From the NCBI RefSeq assembly GCF_003666245.1, contig NZ_MJLZ01000033.1, forward strand, positions 1 to 50,310: DNA of 50,310 nucleotides, written 5' to 3'. The stretch is from Brenneria alni. GTDB taxonomy: Bacteria > Pseudomonadota > Gammaproteobacteria > Enterobacterales > Enterobacteriaceae. Below the pieces are notes generated by a model. That model had not been told where the DNA came from. It did not search any database and was given only the letters and a program-made list of their open reading frames with translations. Made by a program: the position numbers and the translations under genes. Below, piece after piece: positions 1 to 9,870 of this stretch; positions within the stretch are counted from its first letter, which is position 1, and each line of letters opens with the position of its first letter.

Positions 1-3000
1 ATCGACGGTAAGATCGTTGCCCGCCAGCAAGGACACGTCGCCGGTGCCTGCCACACTGCTGCCCAGCACGGCAAGATCGTTGCCTGCCGTGATGTCAACC
101 GTATCGCCGCTCAGTTCACTGCCCTGTACCGTCTGGCGGGAGACGACGTCATGCGTGCGGGTGGTGGTCTTCGACAGCCAGCCGCTGCTGCCCGTTACCT
201 TATGGCGTTCATCCAGATCGAGAAAGTTCTCTGCGCCTTTAATGTTCACGTCATGGCTGGCGCCCAGTTGCAGCGTACTCTCAGATGAGAGCGACGCCGC
301 CTGCGCGTTAATGTCGTTACCCGCCGCCAGCGTGACGCTGCCTTTACCGACCACTTCGCTACCCACGCTGTCGCGCCGGCTTTGCTTCAGGGTGTTATCA
401 CTGTCCCAGACCAGGTCGTCGCTGCTGGCGGTGGTGACGGTGTTGAGATTCAAATCTCGACCGGCGATAAGCTGCGTCTGGCTATTCTCACCGCTGTTCA
501 CTACCTGGGCGGCGGTCAGATTTATATCGCGACCGGCCTGAAGGATAAACTTGCCGTCCTCGCCCTGGACGTAAATAGCGGAAACGCTGTCGATGGTGGT
601 TCTGGCGAAACGGTTCTGATCCGTGGCGCTTTCCGCACGACGGAAGGTGGAGGTCGCGTTGATATCACGACCGGCGCTGGCCAGCAGGCTGTCGTTGCCT
701 TGAATAATGCCGCCGATATTGTTGATATCCTTCCGGGCGTTCAGGCTGACATCGGCCCCCTGAATAGTGCCGGTCTGGTTGGTGATGTTACCGGCATCCA
801 ATTGCACCACGCGGCGTCCGGCGATGGTGCCGTGGTTAAACAGATCGCCGTCGAGCTTCATCACGATATTGTTGCCAGCGAACAGCGCCCCGGAGCCATC
901 TATATCGCCAGCTTTCACTTTGGCGTAAACCTGCGGCGCCAGCACCGTCTGTCTTGAGCCATCCGGCATTTCCACCTCGGTATTCACCAGCCAGATGATA
1001 TCGCCAGTCAGCAGCGTCATCTGCTCCGGCGTCAGCGCTACGCCAAGCTTCAGCGAGTATTCTTTGCCGAACGTGATCCCTTGATCCATTAACGATTTAA
1101 ATTGTTCTTCGTCGCTGGCGTAACCATCAAGATAGCGCTGTCCGGTCAGATTAATCACCTGTTCGCGCACCAAACGCTGCTCGTAGTAGCCGTCGCCGAG
1201 TCGCTTGGCGGTGTTATCGCCGTTCTGACTGAAGGCGTCCTGCATATAATCACTACCGAGCCACTGCTTCTCGTTGGTGAAACGTGGGTCGGTTTCCACC
1301 AGATAGGGCACATCCGTCGATGGGGTAACGGTGAACAGAGTGTTATCCGGCAGTTTGGTGTCCGGGCCGACGATACGGATTGTCCCCTCCGGCAGATTGA
1401 CCTCAAACTGCTGACCCGGCGGCGGGGTAACCGGCTCGCCAGCGGAAACCGACTGCAATTGCGGAGCGCGTGAGTCGCTATTTACCTGCGCCGTAATCGT
1501 TCCCGCCTGACCGATGGCCACATCGGTAGCCTGCGGCGTCAGCGGATTGAGGTTGACCGAACTGCCCTCAAACTCGCCATTGCCGACAAGCTGGCCCGGC
1601 TTAAGCGCGATGGTCTGAATCACCGTTGGCGGGGTGTAGGCTGTACGATCGTCGCCTTGTTCATCCGTGCCTTTATGACGGATACGGTAGTAGTGCGTCA
1701 CCCAGCCCGCATCGCTGGTATGGCGCTCCCCGGACACGTCGTCGTTTTTAACCTCTTTCATATCGCTGATTGCCAGCGTGCCGCCCGCAACAATCTGGCT
1801 TTTATCGTTGAAAAGCGAATCGCCGGCGAGCGTTATGTCGCCGCCTGCGAGGATCTGCGCCGGGTCGGACGCGCTAATCCGCGTCTCCTGAACCGTCCGG
1901 GTATAGTCGTACTGGCTGAAGCTATCGTTGTTCGCGCCAGTATCTTCCGGCGTGTTCAGATTTAGCAGCGAGTCTGATGAATTACGGTCGACATACACGC
2001 CCTCCTCGCCAGCCTTCCAGCGATTTGGTGAACCGGAATGCTGGTATTCGGTCTCCGGCCCACTGGAAACGGTGACCAGCTCGGTGGAGAAGTTGTCGTT
2101 GATGTTATTGATCTGCCCGGCGGCGATCGCCATATTTCCGGCAGACTCAATGGTGGCGCTATGGTTGTTGATAGTGGCCGCCAGCCCCGTCGCCGCGCCG
2201 CTGGCAGCCAGCGCCCCGCCGATGGTCATATCGCCCGCGCTATAGATCAGGCTGTGCGTGCTGTTGTTCAGCGTCTGAACGCCGATATCCACGCGTTCGC
2301 GGCCTGCAAGAGTGGCCGCCGTGCCGTTTTCGGCCAGGTTGTTGAACGTTGCCGCGTTCACGCCGATGGCATCGCCATAAATACGTCCACTACCGGTGTT
2401 GGTGAGCGTACCGGCGTTAAGGCGCGTATATCCCCCGTCAATCAGCCCGTAGTTAAGTAGCGTGTCGTCAACATTCAGCCAGTTCTGTCCGGCATTGATT
2501 TCACCGCCTGCCGTATTCGTCAGATTGCCGCCGTGCAGATCGAATTTGCGCCCCGCCAGCAGCCTGCCGCTGTTGGTGATGTCCCCCGGCGTGCTGAGTG
2601 TAAAATCGCCGTTAGCGATCGTGGTGCCGCTATGGGTAAACGACTGATTGCTGTGCAGAGTCATATCGCCAAGCGACAGCAATTGCCCGCTTCCGTCGAC
2701 GTTATCCGCCCGGATATCCAGTTGCTCACCGGCTTTCACCACCCCGTCACGGTTGATGAGATTAAGTCCTGAGCCACTCGCTTTCAGCGTGCCGGAAGAG
2801 GCCAGCGCACCGGCGCTGTTGTTCAATTCGCCGTTATTGCTAATCGTCAGCGCGTTATCGGCAAGAATACTGCCGCTCTGATTGTTGAGTCCGCCGGTGT
2901 TGAGATTGACGGTCTGGCCTTCCAGCCCCTGATTAACGCCCTGGGTGTTCTGATTAACCAAATTAATCGCGTTGAGAGTGAGATTCGCGCCGCTGCGGAT

Positions 3001-5952
3001 AAGCCCGGAGACGTTATCAACCGCGCCTGTGGCGTTATCGAGCAGCAAATTGCCCACCGACTGGATCTGCCCGTCGCCATTTTGCAGGTTACCGGTATGC
3101 AAACGGGTGTTTGATTCACCGATGACGCGCCCTCCACCGCGGTTATCCAGATCCACGGCGACAAGGTCGAACCCGCCTTTCGCCGCCAGCGTGCCGCCCT
3201 GGTTATTCAGCTCGCCGCTGTTCAGGGTTAACGTACCGAGGCTATTGAGCGTTCCCGACTGGTTGTTAAAGGTCTGTCCCTGGGTAGCGAGCGCGACGCT
3301 TCCGCCTTGTATCAGGCCGGATTGATTTGTCAGCCCTTCGCTTAACGAGAGCGTCAGCGCGTCGGCGGAAACCAACTGTCCGGCAGCGTTGTCAAGCTGG
3401 CCGCCGGTCAACGAAAACGCGTTGCCGGCAAGGATAAGACCGTGGTTATTGGTGAGCGCATCGGCCGCCAGCGTCATTGCGCCCTGACCGATCAGGCCGC
3501 CTTTTTCGCCGCTATTGCGGTTAGTCAGCTCGCCGGCGTCGACAGCCAAGCTATCCCCGCTCTGAATAAGCCCGCCGTCATCGTTGTTGATGCGTTCGCC
3601 GCGAAGAGTGAGCGCTTTTTGCGCCGCCAGTTGCCCAGCGCGGTTGTCCAGAGTATCGGCGTTAATCTGCGCTGCATCGCCGCTGACCAGCGTACCTTGT
3701 TGGTTACGCAGTTCACCGGCGCCAAGCGTGAGCGCTTCACCCGCGCCGATGACGCCGCCGCTGTTATCCAGCCATTGAGCGGCGTTAAGCGTCATCCCGC
3801 TACCGGACTTAACCGAACCGCCCTGATTGAGGAAGGTGGTGAAGTCGGCCGCCAGCGCCTGTTCGGAGCCGAACACCCCGTTGCTGTTGTCCACCGCCAG
3901 ACCTTTGTAGGCGAGCGTTCCGTGGCTGATGACCGATCCGTTCTGGTTATTCAGCGCGCCGCTATTGATCCCCAACGCGCCATAAGAGAGCAGGATGCCG
4001 GACTGGTTATTGAGCGTGCCGTCGTTCAGCGCCAGATCTAGCCCCTCGGCCAGAACCACGCCCTGCTGGTTTCCCATCCCACCGGATTCGATACGTTGTG
4101 ATTTAGCCGCCTCAATACGCCCGTTACGGTTATTGATGACCTGTTGGCTGCGAATCTCGCCCTTGCCAGTCGAGGCGGATACCAGACCTTCTTCGTTGTT
4201 GAACGCCCCCGCGTTTACGATTGTATTTCCGTCTGCGGCAAGCGTCCCCTTCCAGTTATCCAACTTGCCTTTAACCTGCGCGTTCAGGCTGCCGTTCTGC
4301 GCCGCCAGCACGATGCCGCTCTGGTTGTTCAGCGTCTGTGCGCCTAAATTAATATTACCGTTGGCGGCAATCTTTCCCTGCTGGTTATTGAGCTCGCCCG
4401 GCAGGTTTAATGCCAGATCGCCGCTGCCGGTCTGGACGATTTCTCCCTGCTGGTTTGACAAACTCTGTGCTGAAAGTGTCACCGCATCGGCGTTAAGCGT
4501 ACCGCCATCGTTACTCAGTTGCCTGCCGGTACTCGCCGTCAACTGCCGTGCATAAACCTGCGCATCTTGCGTGCTGAGATTGCCGTTCCCCGCGTCCAGT
4601 TCTACATGCGTTCCCTGAGTCTGGCTACCGCTGAGATCCATCTCCTGACTGCGGATGCTGAGATTGCCGCCCGCCAACGTTTGGCCGTGCGCGTTCAACT
4701 GGCCGCTGACGCTCAGTTGCAAATCGCCTTTTTCCGCCAGTTGCCCGTTATCTTTCACGCCTGCCGCCAGTACGCTTCCTTTGCTGCTGGTCAGCGTGGC
4801 GGCCTGGAGCTGCGCATTGTTGCCTGCAATGACGGAACCGCTGTTGTTGAACGCACCTTTACTCTGGATGCTGGCGTTATTCCCGGCACGAACCGCACCG
4901 CTATTGACTACGCCCACATTAGACGCCAGTTGCGTATCGTCGCTGGCGCCGATAGCGCCGCTGTTTTCAATACGCCCGTCAGCGGTGATCACCACGCTTC
5001 CCGCCTGCGCGCCGATGGTGCCCGCATTGCGAACGCCCACGCCGCTTTCGGTGCCGACCATGCGGATTTTACCCGCGTACATACCGCCGAGGGAGGACGT
5101 ATCCACCGCCAGTTGAGGGGAAGTGACGGCATCGCCAGCGGTTTTTTCGATACGGCTATGCCCGGCATCGACATTGTTGCGCCCGGTGGTTACCTGCAAA
5201 TCTTTTGCCCACAGCCCGGCGTTGATTTTTACCGAACGGGCAATGATGTCGGTGTAATCGGCCCCAGAGGTATCCATACCCGCCCCATCAACCACAACCT
5301 CGCCGCGCTCAACGTTATAGCCGGTAATATTGCCGTTGTTCATCTGCACCTGGCCGGTGGTGAGCGTGGCGCGACTGGCGTTGATAAAGCCGCAGCCGCT
5401 ACAGGTAATGCCGGACGGATTGGCGATCACCACCTGCGCCTTTTTACCCGCCACTTCCACAAAGCCATTCAGACGGCTTGGGTCGCGGGAGTTCACCTCG
5501 TTAAGAATGACTTTAGCTTCCCCTTTGGCAAGCCACGGGTTGCCCGTCACCATGCCGCCCAATTGCGTCTGTACATTTTGACGGGAGTTATTGAGGATCA
5601 CGCCTTTCCGGTTAACATCGAACTGGGTGTAATTGTTGCGTGATACGCCGCCTGTGGAAGGCGTCTGAATATTGACTTGCGGCGTACCGTTGGCGCTGTT
5701 GAGAATGGTCGGCTGCTGGTTTTTCGGCGCGCCGCTGTTAGCCACAATATTCGCCTGCACGGACTGGACGGCGCCTATCGCCAGCCACAAACTGAAGCTG
5801 AGAGCGCTGACTTTACCGATAAGGCGGCTATGCGTATGCCCGATGCCGGAAGAAGGGGAGGAACCAGTGCGACCGGAGCGGGCGATATCCGCCACCACCA
5901 TCAGCATATTGCGCGCTTTGTTAAAAACGATACGATACAGGTTCTTGTTCAT
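1..5952 (-). CDS. cdiA: CdiA/FhaB-type two-partner secretion exoprotein (N-terminal 1984 residues; 3' end off window)
   Basis: The frame is open from an ATG at 5952 to base 1, so at least 1984 residues are encoded and the C-terminus is missing. An extended signal peptide is visible: a basic/hydrophobic ESPR-like stretch at residues 1-25, then a hydrophobic core at about 48-67 ending in SVQA. The TPS secretion domain follows, with NPSGI at 178-182 and a nearby cysteine pair (C184, C187). The rest is repetitive, asparagine- and glycine-rich filamentous-haemagglutinin repeat, with recurring LxAGNDL-type motifs near the window edge. The family forms long surface beta-helices exported by the partner CdiB. 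The start overlaps the end of the acyltransferase gene by ATGA, and AAGGA lies just upstream of the ATG. Whether it is a contact-dependent inhibition effector or an adhesin/haemolysin (HecA-like) depends on the missing C-terminus; the neighbour order favours CDI. Confidence 0.88.
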   Translation of the reverse strand, partial: MNKNLYRIVFNKARNMLMVVADIARSGRTGSSPSSGIGHTHSRLIGKVSALSFSLWLAIGAVQSVQANIVANSGAPKNQQPTILNSANGTPQVNIQTPSTGGVSRNNYTQFDVNRKGVILNNSRQNVQTQLGGMVTGNPWLAKGEAKVILNEVNSRDPSRLNGFVEVAGKKAQVVIANPSGITCSGCGFINASRATLTTGQVQMNNGNITGYNVERGEVVVDGAGMDTSGADYTDIIARSVKINAGLWAKDLQVTTGRNNVDAGHSRIEKTAGDAVTSPQLAVDTSSLGGMYAGKIRMVGTESGVGVRNAGTIGAQAGSVVITADGRIENSGAIGASDDTQLASNVGVVNSGAVRAGNNASIQSKGAFNNSGSVIAGNNAQLQAATLTSSKGSVLAAGVKDNGQLAEKGDLQLSVSGQLNAHGQTLAGGNLSIRSQEMDLSGSQTQGTHVELDAGNGNLSTQDAQVYARQLTASTGRQLSNDGGTLNADAVTLSAQSLSNQQGEIVQTGSGDLALNLPGELNNQQGKIAANGNINLGAQTLNNQSGIVLAAQNGSLNAQVKGKLDNWKGTLAADGNTIVNAGAFNNEEGLVSASTGKGEIRSQQVINNRNGRIEAAKSQRIESGGMGNQQGVVLAEGLDLALNDGTLNNQSGILLSYGALGINSGALNNQNGSVISHGTLAYKGLAVDNSNGVFGSEQALAADFTTFLNQGGSVKSGSGMTLNAAQWLDNSGGVIGAGEALTLGAGELRNQQGTLVSGDAAQINADTLDNRAGQLAAQKALTLRGERINNDDGGLIQSGDSLAVDAGELTNRNSGEKGGLIGQGAMTLAADALTNNHGLILAGNAFSLTGGQLDNAAGQLVSADALTLSLSEGLTNQSGLIQGGSVALATQGQTFNNQSGTLNSLGTLTLNSGELNNQGGTLAAKGGFDLVAVDLDNRGGGRVIGESNTRLHTGNLQNGDGQIQSVGNLLLDNATGAVDNVSGLIRSGANLTLNAINLVNQNTQGVNQGLEGQTVNLNTGGLNNQSGSILADNALTISNNGELNNSAGALASSGTLKASGSGLNLINRDGVVKAGEQLDIRADNVDGSGQLLSLGDMTLHSNQSFTHSGTTIANGDFTLSTPGDITNSGRLLAGRKFDLHGGNLTNTAGGEINAGQNWLNVDDTLLNYGLIDGGYTRLNAGTLTNTGSGRIYGDAIGVNAATFNNLAENGTAATLAGRERVDIGVQTLNNSTHSLIYSAGDMTIGGALAASGAATGLAATINNHSATIESAGNMAIAAGQINNINDNFSTELVTVSSGPETEYQHSGSPNRWKAGEEGVYVDRNSSDSLLNLNTPEDTGANNDSFSQYDYTRTVQETRISASDPAQILAGGDITLAGDSLFNDKSQIVAGGTLAISDMKEVKNDDVSGERHTSDAGWVTHYYRIRHKGTDEQGDDRTAYTPPTVIQTIALKPGQLVGNGEFEGSSVNLNPLTPQATDVAIGQAGTITAQVNSDSRAPQLQSVSAGEPVTPPPGQQFEVNLPEGTIRIVGPDTKLPDNTLFTVTPSTDVPYLVETDPRFTNEKQWLGSDYMQDAFSQNGDNTAKRLGDGYYEQRLVREQVINLTGQRYLDGYASDEEQFKSLMDQGITFGKEYSLKLGVALTPEQMTLLTGDIIWLVNTEVEMPDGSRQTVLAPQVYAKVKAGDIDGSGALFAGNNIVMKLDGDLFNHGTIAGRRVVQLDAGNITNQTGTIQGADVSLNARKDINNIGGIIQGNDSLLASAGRDINATSTFRRAESATDQNRFARTTIDSVSAIYVQGEDGKFILQAGRDINLTAAQVVNSGENSQTQLIAGRDLNLNTVTTASSDDLVWDSDNTLKQSRRDSVGSEVVGKGSVTLAAGNDINAQAASLSSESTLQLGASHDVNIKGAENFLDLDERHKVTGSSGWLSKTTTRTHDVVSRQTVQGSELSGDTVDITAGNDLAVLGSSVAGTGDVSLLAGNDLTVD

Positions 5953-6497
5953 CGCAGTGTCCTTGCTGTTAAAACTTCCGGCAGTTCAATAGCCAATGGA
6001 TGTGCCTTACGCCAGTTTCCCGCCGCCTTGCGGCTTACTCTCGCTCCGTGGAACATCACCACGCGTTTACCGCGCTGCTGCCCACGGTGGTACAGTGCGC
6101 GAACGCAGTGATCGGGGAAGATGTCATCTCGCATCAACTTGTTCATCTCGGCGGTGTGTCCAAAAGGGGCTATCCAGTCGCAGAACCACATCCGATCGCC
6201 GCTGTCCCAGTCTTCTTCCTTCATATGGATAGAAGGGCGGATGAGATAGCGCGCTTCCGATTCCAGGTTGAGCCACGCCCAGCTCAGAAAGAAAATGGGG
6301 CGCTCCTGCTCGGCGACCAAGACGTACTGCTGGCGCTTGATGATGGGCAACAGCAGCGTTGGCAGCGCATGTAACGGCGCATCACGATGCAATGGCGAGT
6401 GCATCCACAGCCACACGGAAGCGCCAAGCACTTCCGCTTCGCTCTCTTCGCCGCCCAGAATCAGCGGCGCCTTGATGTCATATTTTCCGACGCGCAT
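5949..6497 (-). CDS. cdiC: HlyC-family toxin-activating lysine acyltransferase (CdiC)
   Basis: The product is 182 residues, close to the roughly 170 of HlyC. It carries the family signatures WLWMHSPLHR (residues 29-38) and DWIAPFG (107-113). His37 and Asp107 correspond to the catalytic pair of HlyC (His23 and Asp92). HlyC-type enzymes use acyl-ACP to acylate internal lysines of RTX toxins in the cytoplasm. The gene sits between transporter and exoprotein with a TAATG junction to cdiB and an ATGA junction to cdiA, so the three are almost certainly co-transcribed and translationally coupled. This matches the cdiBCAI order known for one class of CDI loci. The inferred role is acylation of CdiA before secretion; the modified lysines cannot be named because most of the C-terminal half of CdiA is out of view. 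Confidence 0.9.
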   Translation of the reverse strand: MRVGKYDIKAPLILGGEESEAEVLGASVWLWMHSPLHRDAPLHALPTLLLPIIKRQQYVLVAEQERPIFFLSWAWLNLESEARYLIRPSIHMKEEDWDSGDRMWFCDWIAPFGHTAEMNKLMRDDIFPDHCVRALYHRGQQRGKRVVMFHGARVSRKAAGNWRKAHPLAIELPEVLTARTLR

Positions 6498-8284
6498 TAC
6501 CAGTTCCAGTTGAGGTTAAACCCGAGAGTCACGGAATCGGTTTTAAAGCCGTCCGGTTTCGAGAAGGGGACGCCTGCAAACAAGTCATAGCTGGTGTTGA
6601 GCACATAGCCGCGCAGGCCCACTACGCCGCCTGCCAGATGTTTACCGATCAGATAGTCCGAGCTATAACCGCCCACTTCACCGTAGTCTGCACCGAGGTA
6701 CAGTTCTTGATTTGGCAACGGCATGCTCCAGGCCAGATCGTTGCGCACATACCAGCCACGGCTGGCGTTAAGCGTGCGTTCGCCATCAAAGCCACGCACC
6801 GTCCAACGGTTGCCGATAGCGAACTGATCCTGGGGCGTAAGCGGCGTGTTGCTTATCTGGCGCAGGTACTGCACGTTGTAGCGAAACGTCTGTGAGCCGA
6901 TCTCAAAAGGCAGGTTAAGTTGAGCGTTAAACAGAAAAATTTTGCCGAGCGCCGTCGCATCGCCGACAAACTCTTCCGGCGCCGGTTGCGCGCCGAACCA
7001 GCGGGTGCCGCGCTGGTAGCTGACGCCAGCGTCAAGCGTGGCCTGACCGATATAGTGACGATGTTGCAGCCCCAGTCGCCATGCGGCAGTCTGGCGACGC
7101 TGCACTTCTACTTCGGTATCGTTGATATAGTTGCGGGTTTCGCGTGCCAGCACATCATAGGTGAACGTCGTTTTCTGGCTGCTGCTGCGGTGCAGTACGC
7201 GGCTTAACTGCACATCGAGATTTTTACTTTTGCCGCGGTAACGGTAATCCTCATTTAAACCGGCCACCGTCTGGTGATAATCATAATCGCTGCCGGTGAT
7301 CCCCAGCGTCCAGTAACCAAAGGGAACCGAGTAGTGTGCCGTATAGTTACGGCTTCTCTTGCCGCTTTCGTCATGCAAGTCGCGGCTGGCGGAGACGTAG
7401 AGAAGATCGCTAAGTGAAAAGGGATTATCAAGCGAGAGCGTAGCGCCCCCCTGATAGCGGCCTGTGCTTTCGGTTCCTGAATCATCGAACGACAAACCAA
7501 GACGCCACATCTTTTCCTGTTTGCGGCTAATAACGATATCGCTCTCACCCGGTTGTTCACCGGGGATAATTTCCATGCTTGCCTGCACGGTGGGAAGACG
7601 CTGTAAATTCTCCAGCCCTTGCTCGATATCGCGCAAGTCGAGCAGGTTCCCTTCATGCGCCGGAAAAGCGCTGTAGAGCTGAATATCATCATCGCTGTCC
7701 GGCGTCAATTTCACGGTGCGGACATATCCCGGCACGATAGCGAGCGTCAGCGTACCGCTTTTCAGATCCTGCGCCGGAGCCAGAACGCGTGCGGTCACAT
7801 AGCCGTGATCGATCAGGCGATTCTGCAATGCGCTCATCAGCAAGTTGATCCCTTTGGCTCCCAGGCACCGATCCACCGCCTGATCGGCCAGCCGTTGCAA
7901 CGGCAGCCAGCCAGGAAAATCCTGAGTACCTTGCAGATCTACTTTTCTGATCGGATAGCACGGGGTCATTTCTACTGGAAAATGCAGACGGGTCAGGAAA
8001 GATCCGGGAGGCTGCAAACGAACATCCGGCACCTGCGGCGTCAGTTGACGCTCCTGTGCTCGTTGCCGCTCCTGCTGATTGATTTGCTGCTGGTTAATCT
8101 GCCTGTTATCGATCTGCGACGGATTAATGGGTTCAGCCGCATTTGCCATCAGCGTAAAAAAAGGTAAAGGAACGACTAATAACAAATAAGGTAAAAAATG
8201 CGTCCCCGTTCGATACTTATTATTTAATAAATTGATTTTATTATATAAATAATTTAAACAAACAATCCCTGTCATTATTTTCAC
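6497..8284 (-). CDS. cdiB: TpsB/CdiB outer-membrane transporter with POTRA domains
   Basis: This 595-residue Omp85-superfamily protein exports the partner exoprotein. A hydrophobic signal segment at about residues 28-50 ends in ANA. A Q/N/R-rich linker follows, as expected for the plug-helix region, and then two POTRA-like domains (about 105-260). The C-terminal 16-stranded barrel contains the conserved VRGF motif of the L6 loop at 496-499 and ends in an aromatic residue (NWNW), typical of outer-membrane barrels. The start taken is a GTG at 8284; an ATG three codons later (8275) is equally possible, and no clear ribosome binding site favours either. It is the first gene of the operon, and the TAA shares one base with the ATG of cdiC. 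Confidence 0.9.
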   Translation of the reverse strand: MKIMTGIVCLNYLYNKINLLNNKYRTGTHFLPYLLLVVPLPFFTLMANAAEPINPSQIDNRQINQQQINQQERQRAQERQLTPQVPDVRLQPPGSFLTRLHFPVEMTPCYPIRKVDLQGTQDFPGWLPLQRLADQAVDRCLGAKGINLLMSALQNRLIDHGYVTARVLAPAQDLKSGTLTLAIVPGYVRTVKLTPDSDDDIQLYSAFPAHEGNLLDLRDIEQGLENLQRLPTVQASMEIIPGEQPGESDIVISRKQEKMWRLGLSFDDSGTESTGRYQGGATLSLDNPFSLSDLLYVSASRDLHDESGKRSRNYTAHYSVPFGYWTLGITGSDYDYHQTVAGLNEDYRYRGKSKNLDVQLSRVLHRSSSQKTTFTYDVLARETRNYINDTEVEVQRRQTAAWRLGLQHRHYIGQATLDAGVSYQRGTRWFGAQPAPEEFVGDATALGKIFLFNAQLNLPFEIGSQTFRYNVQYLRQISNTPLTPQDQFAIGNRWTVRGFDGERTLNASRGWYVRNDLAWSMPLPNQELYLGADYGEVGGYSSDYLIGKHLAGGVVGLRGYVLNTSYDLFAGVPFSKPDGFKTDSVTLGFNLNWNW

Positions 8285-8714
8285 ACCAGAGAACTAAATA
8301 ATTAGTTACATATTGCCACCGAAAAAAGACATTCTGAAATAAGAAGACTCTCATTCGCATATATACCGGGCTAAGAGCAAATACCTTAAATTAACGTCAC
8401 TCCCCCCAACAATAGCAATCAGACTGTTGACAACGCTCATTATTAGGGAGAGCGTGCTGAGGGGTCGTAGCGGCGTGAGCCGCCGACAAATTTGCCGGGA
8501 GCAAAATTTGAACAGCATGTATGCTGACCCGCAGGGTGGGACACAAGGATGTGTCCCATAATGGCCCCTCGGTACGCCAGGCCCGTGTATCTCAGGCTTA
8601 CAGGCTACTTTGTCAGCAAACTCAATCGGTCATTGCATCAAATCGGGATTAAATGGTATTACAATCGCCAGCACTTATGTGAACCCTTATAGCGTAAAAA
8701 CAAGAGTGAGTAAC
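8285..8714. other. Intergenic region between divergent cdiB and yjgM
   Basis: This 430-base gap should hold the cdiB promoter (leftward) and the yjgM promoter (rightward). The part next to cdiB (8285-8450) is AT-rich with no promoter I would name. The part from 8457 to 8572 is the structured element listed separately. The remaining 140 bases before yjgM show no open frame I trust, although an in-frame ATG at 8610 would lengthen YjgM by 35 residues without homology. Confidence 0.6.
8457..8572. repeat. Compact array of five tandem inverted repeats enclosed by an outer stem
   Basis: An outer stem CTGAGGGG (8457-8464) pairs with CCCCTCGG (8565-8572), with one U-G wobble. Inside are five consecutive hairpins. 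(1) GTCG and GCGGC arms around a GTGA loop, 8464-8487. (2) CAAATTTGC against GCAAAATTTG, 8487-8510. (3) CAGCAT/ATGCTG, 8513-8526. (4) ACCC/GGGT around GCA, 8527-8537. (5) a perfect 8-bp stem GGGACACA/TGTGTCCC around AGGA, 8538-8557. The base composition is far more GC-rich than the flanks. It could be a multicopy intergenic repeat, a structured RNA, or a transcription barrier. I do not recognise a named family. Confidence 0.75.
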
Positions 8715-9218
8715 ATGACAACCGCAATTCCCGTCAGCCTTCGAATACGCCCGATCACGGCACAGGACAACGCCGCGATCGCCCATGTTATTCGTTGTGT
8801 TTCCACTGAATTCGGTTTAACGGATGACAAAGGCTACACGGTATCCGATCCTAATCTGGATAGCCTGTTTGAGCTTTACAATCAGCCGGATAGTGCTTAT
8901 TGGGTGATTGAACATCAAGGTGAAGTGGCTGGCGGCGGCGGTATCGCGCCGCTGGTAGACGGCGATGAAGATGTGTGTGAACTACAAAAAATGTATTTTT
9001 TACCGGTTCTGCGCGGCAAGGGTTTAGCCAGACAGTTAGCTTTACAGGCGCTGGACTTTGCCCGCCAGCACGGTTTTCGCCGCTGCTATCTGGAAACCAC
9101 CGGCCATTTAACCCGCGCTATCCGGCTGTACCAGTCACTGGGTTTTGAACATATTCCGCACGCTATGGGCAATACCGGGCATACCGATTGTGAAGTTACC
9201 ATGCTGAAAGTGCTATAA
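8715..9218 (+). CDS. yjgM: GNAT-family N-acetyltransferase YjgM
   Basis: The ATG at 8715 is preceded by GAGTGAG and gives 167 residues, the length I recall for E. coli YjgM; the longer upstream frame adds non-homologous sequence. The GNAT core is visible: a central beta strand with ELQKMYFLP, the acetyl-CoA pyrophosphate-binding loop LRGKGLAR (Q/RxxGxG/A type), and a C-terminal LYQSLGFE segment. The gene converges on rraB, and rraB is followed by argI, the same neighbourhood as in E. coli. The substrate is not evident from the sequence; the family acetylates small-molecule or amino-acid amines using acetyl-CoA in the cytoplasm. Confidence 0.85.
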   Translation: MTTAIPVSLRIRPITAQDNAAIAHVIRCVSTEFGLTDDKGYTVSDPNLDSLFELYNQPDSAYWVIEHQGEVAGGGGIAPLVDGDEDVCELQKMYFLPVLRGKGLARQLALQALDFARQHGFRRCYLETTGHLTRAIRLYQSLGFEHIPHAMGNTGHTDCEVTMLKVL

Positions 9219-9235
9219 CCGGACGCTTAAGTGAT

Positions 9236-9268
9236 AAAAAGCCGCATAGGCATTCACCTTTGCGGCCT
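9236..9268 (-). terminator. Rho-independent terminator of rraB
   Basis: GCCGCA (9241-9246) pairs with TGCGGC (9261-9266), extended inward by AGG/CCT. Read on the minus strand, the stem is followed by five T residues, so it terminates rraB. It lies in the gap between convergent yjgM and rraB. Confidence 0.7.
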
Positions 9269-9291
9269 TGAATGAGGCTTGATGTTAATAA

Positions 9292-9708
9292 TTAATGACG
9301 TTTTCCGTCGTCGTCTTCGTCATAAAAATCTTCGTCGTTCGCTTCTTCGCCATCGGGATCTTCAAAGTAGGTTCCCCAGCCGTCGTAGTTCACGCCATAG
9401 CGCTCTGCCAGCGTCAAAAGCTGTTCTACCTGCGCGTCGATCAATTCCGCATTCAACGCCACTTCACTGATGGCATCACAGCACATCAATAAAATCCCGT
9501 CTTCTACTTCAAGCTCTTCCGCGTCCGTTACTTCATAACCCAATTTGAACGCTTCTACGGCAACCTTTTCCAGCACCTCAAACTTCTCGGCTGAAAAATG
9601 GTGTTCAATGGTATAGAGCGCATCGGGATCGCTGCCGTCATCCAGCAGTTCTTCGATGATCAGGCGTGTCTCTTCACGTTGTTCTTCCAGTAATTCGCGG
9701 TTTGCCAT
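9292..9708 (-). CDS. rraB: Ribonuclease E inhibitor RraB
   Basis: The product has 138 residues, the E. coli RraB length, and is strongly acidic, with a C-terminal tail rich in Asp and Glu ([12 protein letters not shown]). RraB binds the C-terminal scaffold of RNase E and alters degradosome composition and mRNA decay in the cytoplasm. The start [15 protein letters not shown] is the family N-terminus. Its position between yjgM and argI matches the conserved enterobacterial order, which supports the identification independently of sequence. Confidence 0.93.
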   Translation of the reverse strand: MANRELLEEQREETRLIIEELLDDGSDPDALYTIEHHFSAEKFEVLEKVAVEAFKLGYEVTDAEELEVEDGILLMCCDAISEVALNAELIDAQVEQLLTLAERYGVNYDGWGTYFEDPDGEEANDEDFYDEDDDGKRH

Positions 9709-9799
9709 GCCTCGGTCCTCATTAATCGACGTAATATTTCATCATTCTCCCACAGCCCTGCGGCGGTCTCCACCATAAAGTTTTCCGCCGACACTTGAA

Positions 9800-9838
9800 A
9801 TTGAATAATTACACATATAAAGTGAATTTTAATTCAAC
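9800..9838 (+). promoter_or_regulatory. Tandem ARG boxes (ArgR operator) upstream of argI
   Basis: The downstream box has a perfect TGAATTTTAATTCA core at 9823-9836, fitting the ARG-box consensus. A degenerate partner, TGAATAATTACACA, lies at 9802-9815. The two 18-bp boxes are centred 21 bp apart, the spacing ArgR hexamers need. They sit just ahead of the argI start, so arginine-dependent repression is expected. Confidence 0.85.
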
Positions 9839-9870
9839 CATTGGTGTTGAGCTGTATGGAGATATGCTTT

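Noticed and set aside
4519-5643. 374-codon plus-strand open frame
   Set aside because: It is antisense to the TPS region of cdiA, whose minus frame has the signal peptide, the NPSGI motif and a ribosome binding site. The plus frame has no start signal or family and owes its length to the composition of the repeats.
8485-8500. Similarity of GACAAATTTGCCGGGAG to the pyrBI start region (11687-11702)
   Set aside because: The first belongs to a hairpin of the structured element and has no promoter in front of it; the likeness is probably coincidental.
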